DNA of 64,000 nt from CAZUCE01 sp964619265 (lineage in GTDB: Bacteria > Planctomycetota > UBA1135 > GCA-002686595): positions 1-64,000 of the forward strand of contig CAZUCE010000016.1 of assembly GCA_964619265.1 (NCBI GenBank). The letters run 5' to 3'. How positions within the stretch are numbered: position 1 is the stretch's first letter; each line of letters starts with the position of its first letter. Below the pieces are notes generated by a model, which saw only the letters and a list, made by a program, of their open reading frames with translations, was not told the origin of the DNA and ran no database searches. A program made the position numbers and the translations under genes. This document shows positions 61,017 through 64,000 of this stretch, piece after piece.

Positions 61017-61855
61017 CGGTTCGTCGTCAGGATCGGAGGGGCGGCAGGAGCGATCGGCTCGGGAGACTCAAGCCGCGCCGCGCGATGGGCGCGCGCCGCC
61101 GCGACCAAAGCCTCGAGCAGGCGGCCATGGGGGGAGCCCAGGGCAAATGTGGGATCAGGTAGCTCGGGATGCCACTGGACACCGAGCGCAAACGGGTGAT
61201 GGCGGCGCTCAATGGCCTCGATGAGGCCCTCTCCATCCGTGGCTGAAATCGTCCAGGGGGACGCAACCGAGCGTAGGGCTTGGTGGTGGCGCGAAATGGC
61301 ATCGACCTCTCCTAGACCCAGCAGCTCGGCGAGTTTCGTTCCGGGCAGGGAGTGAATCCCATGAGAGACGTCTCCGGTGTGCGGCCTGGCCGGGGGACGG
61401 TCCTCAGGGAGGTGCTGGAAGAGGGTGGCGCCCTCGGCAAGCCCCAGGAGCTGGCAACCGTAGCAGATCCCCAGCACCGGCAGCCCCGAGGCGAGCGCGG
61501 CGCGGGCTAGGGCGAGGTCCGTGGCTTGCTTGAGCGCGGGGACCGGGCTGGCGGAGGGATGGGTGACTCCCAGACCCAGGGGCTCGGTGGCGAAATCGTC
61601 GCCGCCTGAAAAGAGGATCCCGTCGAGCCGGGGGAGAAGGGCCTGCGCGTGCAGCTCGGGATCGAGTCCCTCCAGATAGGTCACCGCGACCGGGACCCCG
61701 CCTGCTGCGACGACGGCTTCGGCGTAGCGCAGGGGCAAGTCCAGACCGGTTCCGCCCGAGCCGCGGCGCACGGGCTCGAGGTTGCCGGTCACGCCGATCA
61801 GCGGAGCGGCGGAGGGCGAGGCGGCAGGCGGAGTTCTGGACGAGTCGGGTTTCAT
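61013..61855 (-). CDS. Class I glutamine amidotransferase-like peptidase (PuuD-like)
   Basis: A 280-residue cytoplasmic protein. The class I GATase motifs are VLGICYGCQLLG (catalytic Cys, about residue 131) and LGVQWHPELPD (His and Glu). The N-terminus has IGVTGNLEPVRRGSG and ILFSGGDDFA, like PuuD gamma-glutamyl-GABA hydrolase and related peptidases. It has no synthase partner domain, so it is likely a gamma-glutamyl hydrolase. It is first in the unit GATase-TM protein-aroB and divergent from the CaCA exchanger. Confidence 0.88.
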   Translation of the reverse strand: MKPDSSRTPPAASPSAAPLIGVTGNLEPVRRGSGGTGLDLPLRYAEAVVAAGGVPVAVTYLEGLDPELHAQALLPRLDGILFSGGDDFATEPLGLGVTHPSASPVPALKQATDLALARAALASGLPVLGICYGCQLLGLAEGATLFQHLPEDRPPARPHTGDVSHGIHSLPGTKLAELLGLGEVDAISRHHQALRSVASPWTISATDGEGLIEAIERRHHPFALGVQWHPELPDPTFALGSPHGRLLEALVAAARAHRAARLESPEPIAPAAPPILTTNR

Positions 61856-61918
61856 GTCGAGTCCGATTCTAGAGCGGTTCGAATCGGAGCCCTACCGCGC
61901 CGATAGGCTCTGGCTTCC

Positions 61919-62947
61919 ATGCTTTTCCAGTTCACGGCTGTTCTGCTCCCTGCGGGCCCTCCCGGCTGGGTTGCGATCGCGATCCAGCTCGCCCTTGGGT
62001 TCCTTCTGCTCGCCAAAGGCGCCGACTGGCTGGTTTCCGGCAGCTCGCGCATCGCCCAGCGACTGGGGGTCAGCGTCTTCGTCATCGGTCTGACGGTCGT
62101 GGCCTGGGGGACCTCGGCCCCCGAGGTGGTCGTCAGTGCGGTAGCCGCCTACGAGGGCAACTCGGCCATCTCGCTCGGCAACGTGTTGGGCTCGAACATC
62201 GCGAACATCGGGCTGGTGCTCGGAGCCAGCGCCCTGGTGCTCCCACGCGTGCTCGACACGAGCTTCCAGGCCCGGGATCTGTGCACGTTCTTTGGGTCGC
62301 TCGGGATTCTCTGGTTCTTCTCCCTGGATGGGGCCCTGAGTCGCGTCGAGTGCGGCGTGATGCTTGGCCTGTACGGCCTTTACACGCTGTCGTTGCTGCT
62401 GAGCCGCAACACCGAGGCGGTCGACGACCTTCCCAAGTCAAATTCCAAACTCCCCGCCTGGTTCGAGGCTTCGCTTGGCTTCGCGGCCGTGTTGGGCGGC
62501 GCCCAACTCACGCTTGCCGGAGCTACGGGCGGCGCGGAGCGGCTGGGGATCGATGAGCGTGTGGTTGGGTTGACCATCGTGGCGATCGGGACTTCCCTGC
62601 CGGAGCTCGCGGCGAGTTTGGGAAGCGCCTTCAAGGGCGAAACCGAGCTGTCCTTGGGCAATGTCGTCGGATCCAACGTCTTCAATCTGATCGCCGTGCT
62701 GGGCATTGTCGGCTTGGTTCGGCCACTCGAGAAGCAAGCGATGCCCGGCGCTAGCGCGCAAGAGGAGTTGCGCAAGGCCTTCGAAGGCGCTCTTGGCATG
62801 GATTTCTACGTGGTTCTGGGTTTCTCCGTGGCGTCGGTCCTCATGATCTGGCTCGGCGGGTCGAAGGCGGGTCGGCTGAAAGGCCTGGTCTTGCTCGGCG
62901 CCTACGTTGCCTACAGCCTTTGGCTCTTCAAGGCTGGTGCTCCCTGA
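61919..62947 (+). CDS. Na+/Ca2+ exchanger-family protein (YrbG-like)
   Basis: A 342-residue inner-membrane cation antiporter of the CaCA family. Ten or so hydrophobic helices include two alpha-repeats: VIGLTVVAWGTSAPEVVVSA with GNVLGSNIANI, and VGLTIVAIGTSLPELAASL with GNVVGSNVFNL. These repeats carry the Glu residues that bind the cation. Length matches YrbG-like proteins. It probably extrudes Ca2+ against Na+ or H+. Divergent from the GATase (63 bases). Confidence 0.93.
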   Translation: MLFQFTAVLLPAGPPGWVAIAIQLALGFLLLAKGADWLVSGSSRIAQRLGVSVFVIGLTVVAWGTSAPEVVVSAVAAYEGNSAISLGNVLGSNIANIGLVLGASALVLPRVLDTSFQARDLCTFFGSLGILWFFSLDGALSRVECGVMLGLYGLYTLSLLLSRNTEAVDDLPKSNSKLPAWFEASLGFAAVLGGAQLTLAGATGGAERLGIDERVVGLTIVAIGTSLPELAASLGSAFKGETELSLGNVVGSNVFNLIAVLGIVGLVRPLEKQAMPGASAQEELRKAFEGALGMDFYVVLGFSVASVLMIWLGGSKAGRLKGLVLLGAYVAYSLWLFKAGAP

Positions 62948-62984
62948 TTTCCGCACCCCAGCCGTTCGCGGGTACCTTACCGGC

Positions 62985-63269
62985 ATGCTGGTCTCCATCG
63001 GAATCGCTCTGTGGCTTGCTTGCCTGACGGATGGAGTCCTCCGCGGATTCCGAGGGTTGCCTGGGCGCGATGAACCGGGTCTTGCGAGCGACCTGCGATT
63101 CGTTTCCGAATCAGGCGAGCCGATCGAATCTCGCAACGTCGAGCGCGACCCGGTCGCCGGGCCGGTTAGGTCTCGCGGTAGGGCGCAGCGTGCCGCGGGC
63201 TCGTCCGCGCCAAGGACGGATCTTGAGTCCATTGAATGTCTGCCTGCATCTGAGGAGGTGAGCCCGTGA
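62985..63269 (+). CDS. Small membrane-anchored protein before sulfatase
   Basis: A 94-residue protein: an N-terminal hydrophobic helix (MLVSIGIALWLACLTDGVL), followed by a polar, Arg/Ser/Glu-rich segment. No family recognised. Its stop overlaps the GTG start of the sulfatase (GTGA at 63266-63269). The open frame goes back to 62907, but ATG 62985 begins the hydrophobic segment. It may be an accessory or leader to the sulfatase, or a spurious frame; the overlap and strong downstream SD support reality. Confidence 0.5.
   Translation: MLVSIGIALWLACLTDGVLRGFRGLPGRDEPGLASDLRFVSESGEPIESRNVERDPVAGPVRSRGRAQRAAGSSAPRTDLESIECLPASEEVSP
63254..63258 (+). promoter_or_regulatory. Ribosome-binding site for sulfatase
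   Basis: GGAGG lies 7 bases before GTG 63266, inside the preceding small gene. It decides the GTG start, as no ATG fits the conserved N-terminus. Confidence 0.8.
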
Positions 63270-64000
63270 GTCTTCTGTTCAACTTGGTTTGGCTGGGAGC
63301 CACCAGCCTTGCCGCACAAGCGGAGACCGGCGAACGGGACCGGCCGAACATTTTGATCGTCGTAGCCGACGATCTGGGGTTTGGCGATCTGGCCTGCATG
63401 GGCAATGAGCAGATCCACACGCCGAATCTCGACCGAATGGCCGAGCAAGGCACCCTGTTCACCTCGTTCTACGTAGCGTCGCCGACCTGTTCGCCGAGCC
63501 GAGCTTCGTTTCTTACGGGGCGTTTCCCGAGCGAGCTGGGCATCGTGAAACCTATCCAGCGGCCCAAGAAGCGCGAAGCAACGGAAGACGAGGCGGCCGC
63601 TCTACCGATCGAGGTTCCGAACGTCCCGCGCTTGATGGCGGGCGCTGGCTATCGGGTGGGCCACATCGGCAAGTGGCACCTGGGACCTTCGGGTGATCCG
63701 AATAGTCGCCCTGAGTTGTACGGATTCCAAACAGCGCGTATTCCCTTCGAAAAAGACGCGGAAACCGACGAGCGAGATTGGCAGTTGCGTTCGACCGCTG
63801 GCATGGTCGACGCAGCTCTTGAGTTTGTCGACGAACAAGACGAACGTCCGTTCTACCTGCAAGTGTGGCTTCGCGATCCGCACGCACCGTTGCCGCTGCA
63901 GCCCGAAGGAATTGAGCGCTACGATCATTACAAGGCCGAATTCGGGGACCTGCATGGTCCTCCGGCGGTCTACATGGCGTGTGTGACCGAGATCGACAAT
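63266..64000 (+). CDS. Sulfatase, Cys-type, 3' end outside window
   Basis: Sulfate-ester hydrolase, family S1-like; 245 residues are visible before the window ends. After a short signal-like N-terminus (LLFNLVWLGATSLAAQA) come the metal-binding start NILIVVADDLGFGDLACMG and the formylglycine motif TCSPSRASFLTG (Cys at about residue 75), which is modified post-translationally. IGKWHLG is also present. This contrasts with the Thr-type relatives at 39546 and 42495. It begins with GTG 63266, coupled to the small preceding gene. Its substrate, probably a sulfated polysaccharide, cannot be told from this part. Confidence 0.92.
   Translation, partial: MSLLFNLVWLGATSLAAQAETGERDRPNILIVVADDLGFGDLACMGNEQIHTPNLDRMAEQGTLFTSFYVASPTCSPSRASFLTGRFPSELGIVKPIQRPKKREATEDEAAALPIEVPNVPRLMAGAGYRVGHIGKWHLGPSGDPNSRPELYGFQTARIPFEKDAETDERDWQLRSTAGMVDAALEFVDEQDERPFYLQVWLRDPHAPLPLQPEGIERYDHYKAEFGDLHGPPAVYMACVTEIDN

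Noticed and set aside
59208..61199. 663-residue plus-strand frame opposite aroB and the two-TM gene
   Set aside because: Long but motif-free, while the minus strand has aroB signatures and ATGA coupling.
1..64000. tRNA, rRNA or CRISPR loci
   Set aside because: No cloverleaf-like sequence, rRNA core or repeat-spacer pattern was noticed in the gaps; a covariance-model scan was not possible.

Overview
The window is a high-GC bacterial chromosome segment. Several traits point to a planctomycete-like organism: an ECF sigma factor overlapping a Pkn-type kinase with no PASTA domains, three sulfatase-superfamily enzymes in 25 kb, large secreted proteins with a shared C-terminal beta-domain, a DUF1565-like beta-helix protein, and frequent GTG/TTG starts with few Shine-Dalgarno sites. 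The lineage is inferred from gene content only. Housekeeping genes (prfB, purH, ribBA, carB, aroB, sfsA, tag) are scattered among many lipoproteins and membrane proteins. No rRNA, tRNA or CRISPR was seen.

Layout. 1-2000: an IS256-family element, an inverted and internally deleted copy of it, and an older transposase relic. 2000-5300: a lipoprotein, the sfsA-HAD pair, and prfB with a programmed +1 frameshift, closed by a 24-bp perfect hairpin. 5379-11393: a secreted lipase-like lipoprotein, then a barrel-like protein, purH and a class V aminotransferase. 11405-16518: a seven-gene minus-strand operon with ExbB- and ExbD-like motor proteins, a TonB-like proline-rich spanner, two periplasmic coiled-coil proteins and two lipoproteins. 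16825-20336: a membrane trypsin-like protease and a GGDEF-EAL protein. 20791-28398: beta-helix protein, tag, HEAT-cyclophilin lipoprotein, ribBA, and a PhyH-type oxygenase.

28420-32430: an HscC-like Hsp70 with two membrane partners, one carrying a degenerate J-domain. 33014-38326: a plus-strand run of ECF sigma, zinc anti-sigma, a CpxP/Spy-like protein, PilM/GspL-like and PilO/GspM-like proteins, and a membrane-DCC fusion. 38323-44423: an SDR-like protein, two lipoprotein members of the sulfatase superfamily with Thr in place of the usual Cys, a YczE-like membrane protein and a 92-residue protein. 44672-47923: carB. 48700-54857: an orphan secretion-domain fragment, a large M28 peptidase and another secreted protein. 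54901-58121: kinase and ECF sigma. 58555-61855: GATase, a two-TM protein and aroB. 61919-64000: a Na+/Ca2+ exchanger, a small membrane protein and the start of a canonical Cys-type sulfatase, cut by the window edge.

The best candidates for undescribed systems are the ExbB/ExbD-energised envelope operon, whose order resembles the TonB2/TtpC systems of gammaproteobacteria but with unfamiliar outer parts, and the Hsp70/degenerate-J/membrane-anchor trio. All family calls were made by eye from motifs, with no database search.
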